A DNA stretch of 64,000 bases from Sporomusa sphaeroides DSM 2875 (GCF_001941975.2 NZ_CP146991.1:736001-800000); one strand, 5' to 3'; counted from the stretch's first letter, positions 17,156-25,257 are shown. Notes: a model not told the origin generated them from the letters alone. Numbers and translations: made by a program.

Positions 17156-17182
17156 GATATAGTTTAGATGCTAAACTATATC
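17156..17182. promoter_or_regulatory. MarR-type operator upstream of riboswitch 5
   Basis: GATATAGTTTA-GATGC-TAAACTATATC is an 11-bp inverted repeat with a 5-base centre. Its core ATAGTTTA/TAAACTAT and ATGC centre match the palindrome at the marR promoter. It ends 25 bases before the aptamer, so it should overlap the promoter of the riboswitch 5 operon. Confidence 0.78.
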
Positions 17183-17207
17183 GTAATCGTTAACTGCATA
17201 ATAGGAA

Positions 17208-17401
17208 CAGGTGCCCTTTGGGGCTTAATAGGGAAGTCCGGTTGAAAGCCGGCGCGGTCCCGCCACTGTAACGGGGAGTAAACCCAGGATATGCCACTGG
17301 AAGGAAAATTCCGGGAAGGTCTGGGTGCATGATGAGCCGGAGCCAGGAGAACTGCCTGTTTTACAATCACCGTTTGACCCGCGAGCGATGGGGAGGAGAT
17401 T
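17208..17401 (+). promoter_or_regulatory. Cobalamin riboswitch 5, upstream of methyltransferase/TonB receptor operon
   Basis: The aptamer is complete: AGGTGCCC, TTAATAGGGAAG, GGTCCCGCCACTGTAACG, ATGCCACTGG, GAGCCAGGAGAACTGCC and a GACCCGCGAGCGATGGGGAGG closing segment. A MarR-type operator lies just upstream, so the operon seems to need both low cobalamin and derepression. Confidence 0.94.
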
Positions 17402-17456
17402 AGCAAGCAGGGGCTTTCCGTTCCAAGGAACAATGCCGCCTGGTTGCAGCAGATCT

Positions 17457-17485
17457 TCTCCCGGCAATTTGCCGGGAGATTTTTA
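17457..17485 (+). terminator. Intrinsic terminator after riboswitch 5
   Basis: TCTCCCGGC pairs with GCCGGGAGA across an AATTT loop and is followed by TTTTTATA. The stem resembles the second terminators after riboswitches 6-9. It ends a few bases before the ribosome site of the methyltransferase gene. Confidence 0.82.
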
Positions 17486-17508
17486 TATATTATAAGGAGG
17501 TTATATGT

Positions 17509-18519
17509 ATGAAAAATCCAGGCCAGAATCCGGGGATGCTCTACCGGATGACGCAGCAGTTCAAGGAGGCCCAGTTGTTATTTGCCGGTATAGAACTTGA
17601 CGTCTTTTCGTATTTGCAGGAAGAAGCGGAAGCCGGTGTGGTCGCCGCGCAGACCGGATATGATGCCCGCAATCTCGCTTTGTTTTTAAACAGTCTGGCG
17701 GCAATCGACCTGCTCAAAAAGAACGGGGAGTATTTTCAGAATACCCCGGTGGCCGAGGCGTTTCTAAACAGGAACAGTTCCTTTTACCTGGGCGAATATC
17801 TGGTTTTTTGGAATGAGATGACCAGCCTGCACCGGGTGGCAGAGCAGGTGCGTATGGGGCCTGACGCCGGTACTCAGCAGCATAATCAGGGCGGCAGGGT
17901 TTATAATTTCCGGGAGCTGGCCCGGTTATCGGCCACAGAAATATATACCGGACGGGTGCAATCGTTTTTGCAGGCCATCCGGGGCGTATTTTTGCCGGAT
18001 AGCGCCTTGCGGCTGCTGGATCTGGGCGGTGGTTCCGGCATGATGGCGATAGAATGCGCCGCGTATTTCCCGCAGGCATCGGGGGTAATTTTTGAGCATC
18101 CCCTGGTTGCCGACATCCCGGAACAGTTTGTCAAGGAGCGGGGGCTGGCGGACCGCTTAGCGGTTTGGCGCGGGGATTTTACGACAGATGACATCGGGAC
18201 AGGCTATGACCTGATTATTGCTTCCGGCGTTCTGGATTTTGCCAGCGCCGATTTGCCGGGAATGGCCGCCCGGATTGCGCGGGCGCTAAAGCCTCATGGT
18301 TATTTGTATCTGGTCAGCCACCAGGTCAGCGCGGATTTCCTTACGCCCAAGGAGTCGATTGTCAATTGGCTGTCAAGCCATCTGGACGGGCTGAATCTGC
18401 TGCAGAGCCGGCAGAGTATTGACGCCGCGCTGGCTGCCGCCGGTCTGACAAAAATGAGCCAGCAAGCGCAGGCGGGTGTGATCTCCGGGTTGGTCGGCGA
18501 GCTGTATCATTTTGCCTAA
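17509..18519 (+). CDS. SAM-dependent O-methyltransferase (acetylserotonin/BzaC-type fold)
   Basis: This 336-residue protein has the layout of class II O-methyltransferases: an N-terminal helical dimerisation/winged-helix domain (residues 1-100, including A-x-x-L-F-A-G-I-E-L-D-V-F) and a C-terminal Rossmann domain with the SAM motif L-L-D-L-G-G-G-S-G (about 168-176). The start at 17509 follows AAGGAGG by 8 bases; ATG 17505 is in another frame. BzaC, which O-methylates 5-hydroxybenzimidazole during anaerobic lower-ligand synthesis, belongs to this family and is often under cobalamin riboswitches. A BzaC-like role is therefore plausible, although no bzaA/B/D/E genes are in the window and the substrate is not shown. 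Confidence 0.85.
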   Translation: MKNPGQNPGMLYRMTQQFKEAQLLFAGIELDVFSYLQEEAEAGVVAAQTGYDARNLALFLNSLAAIDLLKKNGEYFQNTPVAEAFLNRNSSFYLGEYLVFWNEMTSLHRVAEQVRMGPDAGTQQHNQGGRVYNFRELARLSATEIYTGRVQSFLQAIRGVFLPDSALRLLDLGGGSGMMAIECAAYFPQASGVIFEHPLVADIPEQFVKERGLADRLAVWRGDFTTDDIGTGYDLIIASGVLDFASADLPGMAARIARALKPHGYLYLVSHQVSADFLTPKESIVNWLSSHLDGLNLLQSRQSIDAALAAAGLTKMSQQAQAGVISGLVGELYHFA

Positions 18520-18559
18520 ATGACGGGTAATGACACAAGACAGGTTTGGAGGGATTGTA

Positions 18560-20518
18560 TTGTTTAAGGAACGCAAGGTTATTCCGGCACTGCTGGCAAC
18601 GTGGCTGATTGCGGCGCAGGCTTTTGCCGCCACCGGCGAAGAGATCGGGGCAGCGCCGGCTTTTGTCCTGGAGGAAATGGTGGTTACGGCCACTAAGACA
18701 CCGGTAGCGGTGCGGGAGGTTTCGGCTGATGTTGCCGTTATCACCCAAGAAGAGATTAAGGCTCAAAACGCCCGCACGCTGCGGGATATCATCGGTTCGG
18801 CAGCCGGTGTGGGCATTATGCGGGCGAATGGACGGGCGGCGTTGTCCATTCGCGGCTTTGATTCCCGCTATTCTATGATCCTGATGGACGGCAGGAGAAT
18901 TCCGGCCGAGCCGGATGCCAATTATGAACTGGACCGGATTTCACTGGATAATGTGGAGCGAATTGAAATTGTCAGAGGGCCGGTTACATCGCTCTATGGC
19001 GCCGACGCCCTCGGGGGCGTTGTCAACATCATAACCAAAGCATCGACGCAGAAAGCTTGGCATTTGGATCTGGATCAGGGATTGTGGACAGATAAGGGCG
19101 ACCGGCAGGGACGCTATGCGTTTTCCTACGATTCAGGCCGGCAGAATAAGCTGAGTGTTTTTCTTGCCGGCAATTATACAGATACCGCTGAGTCGCTTAA
19201 AAGTGACGGAACTACCTTTTTGCCCTTTGGCAAACGCAGGAATATTTCCGGCCGGGTGGATTATTTTCCCCGTGACGGGGAGTTGATTTCCCTGAGTGCC
19301 TCGTACATGGAGGAAAAACAGGAGGAATATGCTTCGATGCTGTCGATGGTGGGGACTTTGGCCACAGCAGTCCGGGACGACAACAACCGCACATATTACG
19401 GCGTCAGCTACAAAAAAACACTGACAGGCGGTGAGTTGTTTGTCAATGCCTATCAGACCATCTGGGACAAGTACAACGATACCGTCAACCGCAGCAACGG
19501 CCTGTATGTGAATTCGGTTTACGGCTATTACCGGATATCGGGAATCGAGGCCAGGGTCAGTAAAACGGCGGGGCCTGACCACCGCCTGACTATCGGCGGT
19601 GAGTTCCGGCCGGAACTGTACCGCGGGACCGGTATCCGGACAGGCCGGGGTACTTTCACCAAAACCTTTCATGGCAAAACCTATCAGGGCTCGGAGGTAA
19701 AAACCGATTATTCGGCGCTGTATGTGCAGGATGAGTGGGATATGGCTCCCAAGCTGTCTGTGACGACAGCCGCCCGCTATGACGGCAGCGACCGGTTCGC
19801 GGATAAGGTGAGCCCCAAGCTGGGCTTAACCTACAGGCCGGAGCCTGGCTGGCGCGTCAAAGCAAATACCGGCAAAGGCTACCGTGTCCCTTCCCCGAAT
19901 CAATTGTTTCTGGATTTAAATGTAGTCCGCAACGGCGCGCTGGTCAAGCTTGCCGGTAACAGCGACCTGAAGCCGGAAAGCTCTACTTTTTACGATTTGG
20001 CTGTTGAACGGGACTGGGGCCAGGCAACCGGCAAGCTGACCTTCTTTTCCAGCAAGGTCAGGGATATGATTGACGAGGCGTGGGTCAGCGCCGCCCATAT
20101 TGAGTATCAGAATATCGGCAGGGCCAGCCTGCGCGGGCTGGAAGGCGAAATCACTTGTCCGCTCACTGACAGGCTGAGCTGGTCGGGAAACTATACTTAT
20201 CTGGACGCCGGCAATGATCTGACCGGCACCCGGTTGTTCAACCGGGCGCGCCACAAGGTATCCTCCCGTTTTTCCTACCGGCCGGCGCCGGATTTAAGTG
20301 CCAGCATCTGGGTAGATGCTTACCGGGATTATTTGTTTCAGCAAAGCTCGGGCAGCGGGGTGAATAAATCGTTTGCTGTTTGGAATATGAATGTTACAAA
20401 AAAAATTAACGAGAACCAAACGATAGCGGTGGGGGTGGAGAACCTTTTCAATCATCAGGATGAGGAGCTTTCACTGCCGGGTACCTTTGTCCATATGAAT
20501 GTCAGGTTTACCCTGTGA
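18560..20518 (+). CDS. TonB-dependent receptor, BtuB-like
   Basis: This 652-residue receptor starts at TTG 18560, six bases after GGAGGG; the ATG at 18530 lacks a good ribosome site. It has a signal peptide ending A-F-A-A, a TonB box (L-E-E-M-V-V-T-A-T), a plug (S-I-R-G-F-D-S-R, L-M-D-G-R-R-I-P, E-R-I-E-I-V-R-G, G-G-V-V-N-I-I-T) and a 22-strand-sized barrel with terminal R-F-T-L. The length is close to BtuB and related receptors. It follows the methyltransferase in the riboswitch 5 operon and precedes an S-component-like membrane protein. A corrinoid or corrinoid-precursor ligand is inferred from the context. Confidence 0.93.
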   Translation: MFKERKVIPALLATWLIAAQAFAATGEEIGAAPAFVLEEMVVTATKTPVAVREVSADVAVITQEEIKAQNARTLRDIIGSAAGVGIMRANGRAALSIRGFDSRYSMILMDGRRIPAEPDANYELDRISLDNVERIEIVRGPVTSLYGADALGGVVNIITKASTQKAWHLDLDQGLWTDKGDRQGRYAFSYDSGRQNKLSVFLAGNYTDTAESLKSDGTTFLPFGKRRNISGRVDYFPRDGELISLSASYMEEKQEEYASMLSMVGTLATAVRDDNNRTYYGVSYKKTLTGGELFVNAYQTIWDKYNDTVNRSNGLYVNSVYGYYRISGIEARVSKTAGPDHRLTIGGEFRPELYRGTGIRTGRGTFTKTFHGKTYQGSEVKTDYSALYVQDEWDMAPKLSVTTAARYDGSDRFADKVSPKLGLTYRPEPGWRVKANTGKGYRVPSPNQLFLDLNVVRNGALVKLAGNSDLKPESSTFYDLAVERDWGQATGKLTFFSSKVRDMIDEAWVSAAHIEYQNIGRASLRGLEGEITCPLTDRLSWSGNYTYLDAGNDLTGTRLFNRARHKVSSRFSYRPAPDLSASIWVDAYRDYLFQQSSGSGVNKSFAVWNMNVTKKINENQTIAVGVENLFNHQDEELSLPGTFVHMNVRFTL

Positions 20519-20544
20519 CCGGCTGGCGAGGAAAGGAGCGACAT

Positions 20545-21048
20545 ATGATTGCCAGGGGGTCTTTGCTGCTGGCGCTTATGATCCTGCTGCAGTCGCTGCG
20601 GCTGCTGGTGCCGGTGCCGCCCTTTGTATCCATGTTTGTCATCGGCAGTGCGGTTAATGCCTGCCTATTGCTAGCTGCCGAGACCGCCGGGCTGAGAGCC
20701 GGATTCATTATCGCCTGTCTGGCGCCGGTTGTCGCCTATTTTCAGCAGGCCTTGCCTCTGCCGGTCTTTATTTTGCCGGTGGCTGTCACTAATATTGTTT
20801 ATATTCTGCTATATGAAGCCGGCCGGAAACACCATTTGTGGCTGGCAGTACTGCTGGCGTCTGTGGGGCGGATGGCTGCTTTATATTTTTCTGCCACCTG
20901 GATTTTCAGTTTTATTTCCCTGCCGGCCGGACAGGCCTTTTTTCTCAAGACTGCAATGAGCTGGCCGCAGTTGGTTACCGGTCTTGCCGGAGGTGTTCTG
21001 TGTCATTGGCTGTATAAACGCCTGCCAGCAGCCGGTAAAGTAAGATAA
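20545..21048 (+). CDS. Small membrane protein resembling ECF-transporter S components
   Basis: This 167-residue protein has about five or six hydrophobic helices and short loops. Its pattern resembles the uncharacterised ECF-type S components of Firmicutes (L-R-L-L-V-P-V-P-P-F-V-S, then L-P-L-P-V-F-I-L-P-V-A, then A-M-S-W-P-Q-L-V-T). S components bind small vitamins or precursors and work with a shared EcfAAT module, which is not in this window. ATG 20545 is chosen because AAAGGAGCG precedes it; the GTG at 20515 overlaps the receptor stop. Co-transcription behind riboswitch 5 suggests import of a corrinoid precursor, possibly a lower-ligand base. Confidence 0.6.
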   Translation: MIARGSLLLALMILLQSLRLLVPVPPFVSMFVIGSAVNACLLLAAETAGLRAGFIIACLAPVVAYFQQALPLPVFILPVAVTNIVYILLYEAGRKHHLWLAVLLASVGRMAALYFSATWIFSFISLPAGQAFFLKTAMSWPQLVTGLAGGVLCHWLYKRLPAAGKVR

Positions 21049-21056
21049 AACAATTA

Positions 21057-21086
21057 GTGGGACAAGGGACAGGTCCCTTGTCCCAC
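21057..21086. repeat. REP-like palindrome, copy B
   Basis: GTGGGACAAGGGAC and GTCCCTTGTCCCAC form a near-perfect palindrome around AG. The orientation is the same as copy A. It lies just after the S-component-like gene. Confidence 0.75.
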
Positions 21087-21160
21087 TTCAACTATATCAT
21101 GTGAGATATGGAGACTGTGTTTATGTATTTGTTGTGAAACAACGACTTTTAAAGAATAGC

Positions 21161-21191
21161 TTGACTATATGACCGCTATATAGAGTAAAGT
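21161..21191 (+). promoter_or_regulatory. MerR-type promoter of the 110-residue protein gene
   Basis: TTGACT (21161-21166) and TAAAGT (21186-21191) are 19 bases apart, the long spacing typical of MerR-activated promoters. The spacer contains CTATAT-GACCGC-TATATAG. The same TTGACTATATGACCG sequence recurs at 22757, on the other side of the merR gene. Confidence 0.65.
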
Positions 21192-21225
21192 AGACAGAAA
21201 AGCTATATTTTAAGGGGTGAAAATA

Positions 21226-21558
21226 ATGAATACGGAAAGAAAGCATCCTAAGTATCAAATTCCTAATGAACCGCATGCCAAGCATCGTTATGAAAGTGCA
21301 CTAAAGCATGTTCAACTGGCGCGAGAAGCCGGGAAAAATTCGGAAGAAATTCATGAGATTTTTCGCAAAGTAATGAATTTCGACTCTAAAAATATCGAAA
21401 ACATTTCTCAAGATGAGGCACACAAAAAATACCGCACCGCAGTGATTCATGCCCGGAAGGCGTTAGAAAATGGCAAAAATCCTGAAGAAGCTCATGAAAT
21501 TTACCGGAATATTCTCTCGGGAAATACGGCAGGAAAATGTCATCACAAAGTTGATTAA
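21226..21558 (+). CDS. Small charged protein with two internal repeats, function unknown
   Basis: This 110-residue protein is soluble and highly charged. Residues ~16-51 and ~66-101 are two copies of one helical unit: H-x-x-Y-x-x-A-x-x-H-x-x-x-A-x-x-x-G-K-N-x-E-E-x-H-E-I-x-R. The pattern suggests a tandem helical-hairpin repeat. ATG 21226 is favoured over GTG 21217 because AAGGGG lies at a normal distance. It has its own MerR-type promoter. The C-terminus has a K-C-H-H-K segment that could bind metal. I do not recognise a family. Confidence 0.65.
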   Translation: MNTERKHPKYQIPNEPHAKHRYESALKHVQLAREAGKNSEEIHEIFRKVMNFDSKNIENISQDEAHKKYRTAVIHARKALENGKNPEEAHEIYRNILSGNTAGKCHHKVD

Positions 21559-21570
21559 CTGGTGGTAAGC

Positions 21571-21650
21571 TTATGCCAGGCTATGAAAGCTATGAGTCCG
21601 GGAAGGTTTAGGCAATGATGATCCAGTTCAAGGAGCATGAAATGCCTGAG
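21571..21650 (+). promoter_or_regulatory. Decayed cobalamin riboswitch remnant (3' half)
   Basis: The segment aligns with the 3' half of the neighbouring aptamers: ATGCCA-GG, GAGTCCGGGAAGGTTTAGGC, ATGATCCAG, CAAGGAGCATG and ATGCCTGAG. The 5' half, including the GTCCCGCCACTG core, is missing, and the AGCCAGGAGA box is disrupted. It starts 12 bases after the small gene's stop and ends in a terminator, so it should not bind cobalamin. It looks like the scar of a deleted or replaced riboswitch unit. Confidence 0.65.
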
Positions 21651-21667
21651 TATACCCTAAATGATGG

Positions 21668-21722
21668 AAAAGGCGGAATTGAGCTTAGTTAAAGAAACTG
21701 AGCCCAATTCCGCCTTTTGTTT
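21668..21722. terminator. Bidirectional intrinsic terminator
   Basis: AAAAGGCGGAATTG pairs with CAATTCCGCCTTTT, giving a 14-bp stem with T-rich tails on both strands. It serves both the small-protein gene on + and the merR gene on -, whose stop is at 21722. Confidence 0.85.
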
Positions 21723-22561
21723 TAGCAGGTGGTGTACTCCACCTGAAAAGAGATTTGATTGATATATGTTTTTGTATCAGTAGTAAGCCAGTGGTTTTTC
21801 AGCGGGAAAACATATACATTACTGACAATCTGCAAGGCATTGCGTTGCACAAAATCGAGGATTTCCTTATATACGGAAGCTACTTGTTGGTAATAAGTTC
21901 CTTGGAAGCGTATGGTGAGATATAATCCCTCCGGACGGATAAAGCAGTGCTTCTTAGGAATGGAATGAGAAACAGGCGTAAAATATTGTATTGTTTTATT
22001 AAATTTTTCTGCAAAAAAATCATCTTTATCTATGATCCAGCCGGTAGTAAATTCCTTGAAGTGTTTTTTGGAGAAGGCGGTTTGATTATGTTTGGACAGA
22101 AGCCTGAACCGTTCCCGCAAAGACATGGTTTCGGTTAAAGGTTCACTGACAAATAGAATTTTTTCTTTTTGAAAGTTTACTTGAATTTGATTGAACCGGG
22201 TTTTGCGTATTTTTTCTATTGTTTGTAAAGACAAATGTAAGCTCTTTTTAATGTTTAGCGTATCTTCTATAATTTTATCACATTCTTTTTCTTTCGCCAG
22301 TAATATCTGTTCGAAATTATCAACATTGCGATCTTGCAGATAATTCTTTATGCCCTGAATGGAAATATTTAATTTCCTCATATTTAGAATAATTTCCAGC
22401 AAGAGATATTGAGAAACCGAGTAATAGCGATAGCCGTTTTCGCTGACATAGGCTGGAACTAATAGTCCGTGTTTGTCGTAATAAAGCAAGGTTTGCTTGG
22501 GAATAGCATAGAGAGAGGCCAATTCACCGGCGGTAATATAGTTTTCTTTGTTAATTGTCAT
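21722..22561 (-). CDS. MerR family transcriptional regulator with C-terminal effector domain
   Basis: This 279-residue protein has an N-terminal MerR winged helix (Y-I-T-A-G-E-L-A-S-L-Y-A-I-P-K-Q-T-L-L-Y-Y-D-K-H-G-L) with N-G-Y-R-Y-Y-S recognition wing, a coiled-coil linker (about 75-125) and a C-terminal domain of about 150 residues resembling GyrI/SOUL-like effector domains of BmrR-type regulators. Such proteins twist promoters with 19-bp spacers. Two matching promoters flank the gene: one for the 110-residue protein and one before riboswitch 6. The C-terminal fold could bind a hydrophobic or tetrapyrrole-like ligand (inference). Confidence 0.88.
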   Translation of the reverse strand: MTINKENYITAGELASLYAIPKQTLLYYDKHGLLVPAYVSENGYRYYSVSQYLLLEIILNMRKLNISIQGIKNYLQDRNVDNFEQILLAKEKECDKIIEDTLNIKKSLHLSLQTIEKIRKTRFNQIQVNFQKEKILFVSEPLTETMSLRERFRLLSKHNQTAFSKKHFKEFTTGWIIDKDDFFAEKFNKTIQYFTPVSHSIPKKHCFIRPEGLYLTIRFQGTYYQQVASVYKEILDFVQRNALQIVSNVYVFPLKNHWLTTDTKTYINQISFQVEYTTC

Positions 22562-22918
22562 ATGTTGTATTCTCCTACGCTTATTACATATAGGAATCCA
22601 GGTGCATAAAACAATGGTTGAACCTAAAACCTTCTTTTATCCCCATTATTAATGATGAATTGGGTTTGTGTCAAGAAAGGTTAGTTTTTATTTAGGATAA
22701 AAGCTAGCTCCTCTTATGTCGGGATAACAAAAGTGGTCAGGCCTGGGAAAAAAGACTTGACTATATGACCGGTATATAGTTTACCCTTATAATCCAGAGT
22801 AAATTTTGACATATATCTTCTAAAAACGACGATTTTTGATAATGTTTGCTAAAATGGTGAAGTGAAGTTGTATATTGAGTTAAGTGTTCTTCTCTGATGT
22901 GAATTGAATATTGCTAGA
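22562..22918. other. Divergent intergenic region between merR and riboswitch 6
   Basis: The region holds the MerR-type promoter at 22757. Bases 22794-22918 are AT-rich leader before the aptamer. I found no small gene. Confidence 0.6.
22757..22787 (+). promoter_or_regulatory. MerR-type promoter of riboswitch 6 transcript
   Basis: TTGACT (22757-22762) is followed after 19 bases by TACCCT (22782-22787). The spacer contains the palindrome ACTATAT-GACCGGT-ATATAGT, matching the promoter at 21161. A perfect TATAAT at 22788-22793 is too far for the usual spacing. The aptamer begins about 130 bases downstream. Confidence 0.6.
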
Positions 22919-23112
22919 CAGGTGCCCTGTAAAGGGCTTAATAGGGAAGTCCGGTGCAAGACCGGCGCGGTCCCGCCACTGTAATGGGGAGCAAACCAAA
23001 ATACCACTGGGATGAGAGTCCTGGGAAGGTTTGGGAGAGCTATGATCCAGAGCCAGGAGAACTGCCTGTCTAAAGATCGCCGTTTTACCCACGAGTGATG
23101 GGGAGGAGATTA
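22919..23112 (+). promoter_or_regulatory. Cobalamin riboswitch 6, upstream of TonB receptor
   Basis: The aptamer is complete (CAGGTGCCC, AATAGGGAAGTCC, GGTCCCGCCACTGTAATG, GAGCCAGGAGAACTGCC, ACCCACGAGTGATGGGGAGGAG). One internal stem is a few bases shorter than in riboswitches 7-8. The 3' flank, including two terminators, is shared with riboswitches 7, 8 and 9. Confidence 0.95.
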
Positions 23113-23172
23113 CAGTTACACTAGCTTATTTGGAATATATTCCAGGTGAGTTTTGTTGTTTTGCTGAATTTG

Positions 23173-23250
23173 CTCCTGGTTCTAGACCAGGAGTTTTTAT
23201 TTGGCTGTTGCTGTAGAATCCTCCCGGCTGTCATGGCCGGGAGTTTTTTA
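23173..23250 (+). terminator. Tandem intrinsic terminators after riboswitch 6
   Basis: The first hairpin is CTCCTGGT/ACCAGGAG with TTTTTA (23173-23199). The second is CTCCCGGC/GCCGGGAG with TTTTTTA (23221-23250). The same pair, with conserved stems and spacing, follows riboswitches 7, 8, 9 and (diverged) 10. Confidence 0.85.
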
Positions 23251-23275
23251 TTTTATTATGAAAGGAAGAATGAGG

Positions 23276-25249
23276 ATGAAAAAGAAAAGCGTTCTGAAAA
23301 AGCGTATGTTAGTCACGGCCATCATTACCGGCTTATGCTGTGGGGGAGGGCCGGCAGCTTTGGCTGCCGGTGCAGTGGAGGATTTTACCCTTGATTCGAT
23401 AATTGTAACGGCTACCCGTTCTGAAAAACCTGATGTTGAGGTTCCGGCTTCTACTACCATTTTGACGAATCAAGATTTAAAAAATACCGGTGCTGAGAAT
23501 ATACAAATGGCTTTGCAAAAAATTTCCGGTTTTTCCTACAGTACTTATGGACCTAACGGAAATCCTTATTCTACTATGTCCAATCCAATTATTATCCGCG
23601 GCGTAAGTAATGGCACATTGGTCTTAGTAAATGGAGTCCCGATTAATATGTCCGGCAGCTACTATCTGGATTCCATTCCGGTGGAAAATGTTGAACGGGT
23701 GGAAATTGTAAAAGGTGGTGGCGCGGTTTTATATGGCAGTGAAGCCATGGGCGGCGTTATCAATATTATTATGAAAAAGCAATTTGATAATACGATATCG
23801 ACAGGTTTTGGCAATTATGGCCAGCAAAATCACAATGCAACCTTTAATATGGGAAAATTGAATCTGAGCTACAGTAAGACAAGATGGGGCAGTTTGGATA
23901 AAATTCAAATTACTAACAGTGCTGCAGGGGACAGAACGACTACCTTTAGGGGTTCTGATAAAGACAGTGTATCAGTAGAATATAATTTTAATGATAAGTT
24001 ATCGCTTTCGTATAACTATATGGACAATGAAAATGGATATCAGACCTGGTTTGGCGATAACTGGAAGAAATTATTGGATGCGCAAGCAGGCGATTTACAA
24101 AATGATAAAACCTATACAAACAAGTATAATATAGCACAGCTTAGATATAGTGATGAAAATCTAAAAGCCAGTTTGTATTATAATCACAATAAGCCTACTT
24201 CAAGAGGGTTTGCTAATTATAATAGTTCTGGAAAACTGAGTCCCGCGCCTGATAAAGTCGATCAAAAGGATAGAACTTACGGGATTGACGCCCAGAAACA
24301 TTGGCAGATAAATGACAGGGTCAATACTATTTTTGGATTTACATATAAAAATGAATATTTTAATCAGATTAAACACATCGTTGGGACTAAAACAGAGCAG
24401 GAAAGAAAGGTTTATGGTATTTACGGACAATGGGAACAAAAACTCAGTGATGCGAACTCTTTCATCTTAAGTGCCCGTGAAACCTGGACTGCCGGTGCTG
24501 CCCAAGATGCAAATTACAACAATTTCAGCACATCCGGACAATTTATTCACAAATTAGGTGAAAAGGATAATATATACGCCAGTATTGGCCAGTCGTTTAT
24601 TTTGCCTACCTTTAAGCAAATATACGGCAGCGCCTACAATCTGTTGCCGGCACCGGAATTAAAGCCGCAAACCGGTGTTAATTATGAGCTCGGCTGGAAG
24701 AAGATAGATGGTGGTCATAGGTGGAAGGCGGCGGTGTATCATATTGATATTACCGATAATATTACTGCGACCTGGGACTCGACAACAGGAATATCAAAAT
24801 ATACGAATGAAGATTTTAAGAACACCGGCGTTGAGTTAACCTGTGATATAAGCGGGGAAAATAGCTGGTCATATAGCTGGGGGATTAATTATGGCAATCC
24901 TCAAACAAAAGCTAAAGGCAATGATCCGAGAGTGAAAAAATACTGGGACAGACAATATGGACGTCTGCAATTGACAGGAGGAGTAACTTATCAAAAGGAT
25001 AAATGGAGTACAAGCTTGAATGGAACTTATTTAACAGAACGTGTTGCCGCAACAGCTACTGCGCATTCTCAAAAAATGAAGCCATATTTACTGACTAGCT
25101 TGAGCACCACTTACAAAATGGATGAAAACAATGAAGCTTCTTTGACTGTAGACAATCTGTTGGATAGAAACGATATTGTAAACCACACGGGAACGAATTA
25201 TTATGCAACCCCATTAAATTTCTTACTAACTTTTAAACATAAATATTAA
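23276..25249 (+). CDS. TonB-dependent receptor
   Basis: This 657-residue receptor has a signal peptide (K-K-K-S-V-L-K-K-R, hydrophobic, cleavage near L-A-A-G-A), a TonB box (L-D-S-I-I-V-T-A-T), a plug (I-I-R-G-V-S-N-G-T-L-V-L-V-N-G-V-P-I, E-R-V-E-I-V-K-G-G-G-A, G-G-V-I-N-I-I-M) and a barrel ending in F-K-H-K-Y. ATG 23276 follows AAGGAAG by seven bases; in-frame ATGs at 23258 and 23270 are alternatives. It is alone in its transcription unit, behind riboswitch 6 and a MerR-type promoter. Its plug resembles those of the receptors at 26014 and 39339, so these three are likely paralogues. Confidence 0.93.
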   Translation: MKKKSVLKKRMLVTAIITGLCCGGGPAALAAGAVEDFTLDSIIVTATRSEKPDVEVPASTTILTNQDLKNTGAENIQMALQKISGFSYSTYGPNGNPYSTMSNPIIIRGVSNGTLVLVNGVPINMSGSYYLDSIPVENVERVEIVKGGGAVLYGSEAMGGVINIIMKKQFDNTISTGFGNYGQQNHNATFNMGKLNLSYSKTRWGSLDKIQITNSAAGDRTTTFRGSDKDSVSVEYNFNDKLSLSYNYMDNENGYQTWFGDNWKKLLDAQAGDLQNDKTYTNKYNIAQLRYSDENLKASLYYNHNKPTSRGFANYNSSGKLSPAPDKVDQKDRTYGIDAQKHWQINDRVNTIFGFTYKNEYFNQIKHIVGTKTEQERKVYGIYGQWEQKLSDANSFILSARETWTAGAAQDANYNNFSTSGQFIHKLGEKDNIYASIGQSFILPTFKQIYGSAYNLLPAPELKPQTGVNYELGWKKIDGGHRWKAAVYHIDITDNITATWDSTTGISKYTNEDFKNTGVELTCDISGENSWSYSWGINYGNPQTKAKGNDPRVKKYWDRQYGRLQLTGGVTYQKDKWSTSLNGTYLTERVAATATAHSQKMKPYLLTSLSTTYKMDENNEASLTVDNLLDRNDIVNHTGTNYYATPLNFLLTFKHKY

Positions 25250-25257
25250 ATTTAAAA

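Noticed and set aside
22880..23092. Minus-strand ORFs over riboswitches with a repeated V-R-Q-A-V-L-L-A and S-P-K-P-S-Q-D pattern (also at 634-1068, 8477-8809, 11440-11646, 17176-17467, 43173-43373 and the N-terminal extension at 49615-49917)
   Set aside because: They are antisense translations of the conserved aptamer sequence, without ribosome sites. Their similarity to each other comes from the riboswitch, not from a protein family.
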